NCBI GenBank assembly: GCA_007124415.1 | Contig: SLFE01000242.1 | Location: forward strand, 1 to 6,719 | DNA: 6,719 bases | Direction of reading: 5' to 3' | Source: Waddliaceae bacterium | GTDB lineage: Bacteria; Chlamydiota; Chlamydiia; Chlamydiales; SLFE01 | Shown: positions 6,556-6,719 of the stretch, one piece after another | Layout: every line of letters starts with the position of its first letter | How positions within the stretch are numbered: position 1 is the stretch's first letter | Position numbers and translations under genes: made by a program | Notes under the pieces: model-generated | Database searches by the model: none | Told to the model about the DNA's origin: nothing | The model's input: the letters and a program-made list of their open reading frames with translations, nothing else

Positions 6556-6600
6556 TTTTTCCGGTCTTTCCCCCTTTAATTCGAGAAAAAATCGCCTTTC
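6547..6600 (-). terminator. Hairpin upstream of the RHS promoter, possible terminator of an off-window gene or regulatory dyad
   Basis: As minus-strand RNA, 6600-6587 pairs with 6560-6547 over 14 bp, including two G-U pairs, around a 26-nt loop; the arms read GAAAGGCGAUUUUU and AAAAAUUGCCUUUU. The second arm ends in GCC and four U residues, resembling a weak intrinsic terminator for a gene lying to the right of the window. On the plus strand the same arms have an A-C mismatch, so the structure is better in minus-strand RNA. It also covers the RHS -35 area. Confidence 0.4.
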
Positions 6601-6647
6601 TAGGGAGTGTACTCAAAAGATGAATTAGGGATTTTTGATGAGATTTT

Positions 6648-6719
6648 TCCTTCGCTAAACGACCTTTTCGAAAGACATACTTGATAAAGTAGGCTGAGAA
6701 AAGGTCGTTTAGAGACGGA
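6648..6719. repeat. Long inverted repeat at the right edge, possible small mobile element or structured RNA
   Basis: CTAAACGACCTTTTC (6655-6669) and GAAAAGGTCGTTTAG (6698-6712) are perfect 15-bp complements. Extending outward to 6648 and 6719 gives 20 matches in 22, and the repeat may continue past the edge. Inside, TACTT (6678-6682) and AAGTA (6687-6691) form a second stem capped by GATA. No T-run follows on either strand within the window, so it is not an obvious terminator. It could be an insertion-sequence end, a MITE-like element or an RNA structure. Confidence 0.55.

Larger units (their letters stand above)
6448..6719. other. Gene-free leader region upstream of the RHS gene
   Basis: No credible coding frame is seen on either strand in these 272 bases. 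The stretch holds the RHS ribosome binding site and promoter, the 14-bp hairpin at 6547-6600, a near-palindrome GAGTGTACTC at 6605-6614, a GATTTTT-GATGA direct-repeat-like segment around 6615-6650, and the long inverted repeat at the edge. It is clearly more AT-rich than the flanking RHS coding DNA. Confidence 0.6.

Noticed and set aside
6605..6614. GAGTGTACTC as an insertion-sequence terminal repeat
   Set aside because: The arms are only 4 bp, and no matching second end or transposase is in the window, so it cannot be supported on its own.
1..6719. CRISPR array, tRNA or rRNA genes
   Set aside because: No regularly spaced repeats were found, and neither a cloverleaf nor conserved rRNA sequence was recognised on either strand.

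Overview
The window reads as a compact stretch of bacterial chromosome with every gene on the minus strand. In transcription order (right to left) it holds a 272-bp gene-free leader with strong inverted repeats; a very large secreted RHS/YD-repeat protein of 1577 residues (6447-1714); a 231-bp AT-rich intergenic region with a good promoter; an aldo/keto reductase (1482-622); and, 9 bp further on, the first 204 codons of an unrecognised gene that runs off the left edge (612-1).

The best guess at the organism is a chlamydia-related bacterium (Parachlamydia/Waddlia/Criblamydia type). This rests mainly on the last ~200 residues of the RHS protein: an FINGIL strand, a GG-NVHY segment, an AHSLGG nucleophile elbow, a GSPTLIPDDGF segment, a CRDFISIFDP acidic motif and a late GGDH. 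As I remember these families, this layout resembles the C-terminal hydrolase-like domain of RHS proteins in environmental chlamydiae and the chlamydial DUF687 family. That is recollection, not a search result. Coding DNA is about half G+C by eye, and the intergenic DNA is much more AT-rich. I do not assign a genus.

The RHS gene has a Sec-type signal peptide, the DUF6531-like N-terminal lead, about 1100 residues of YD-repeat shell, the RHS core with a degenerate self-cleavage signature (D-L-Y-G-L), and a 279-residue C-terminal domain predicted to be a serine alpha/beta-hydrolase (Ser1467, Asp1515, His1551). There is no PAAR domain and no immunity-like small gene behind it. The simplest reading is a Sec-exported RHS capsule carrying a lipase-like effector, possibly aimed at host membranes rather than at sister bacteria. 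Its promoter is an extended -10 type, and a 14-bp hairpin abuts and partly overlaps the -35 area.

The reductase and the truncated gene look like a two-gene operon with its own promoter, whose -10 box lies inside a 6-bp-arm inverted repeat that could be an operator. Further palindromes lie between the RHS stop and this promoter. The far right edge ends in a long inverted repeat (15 perfect bp, 20/22 when extended) that may be a small mobile element or a structured RNA.
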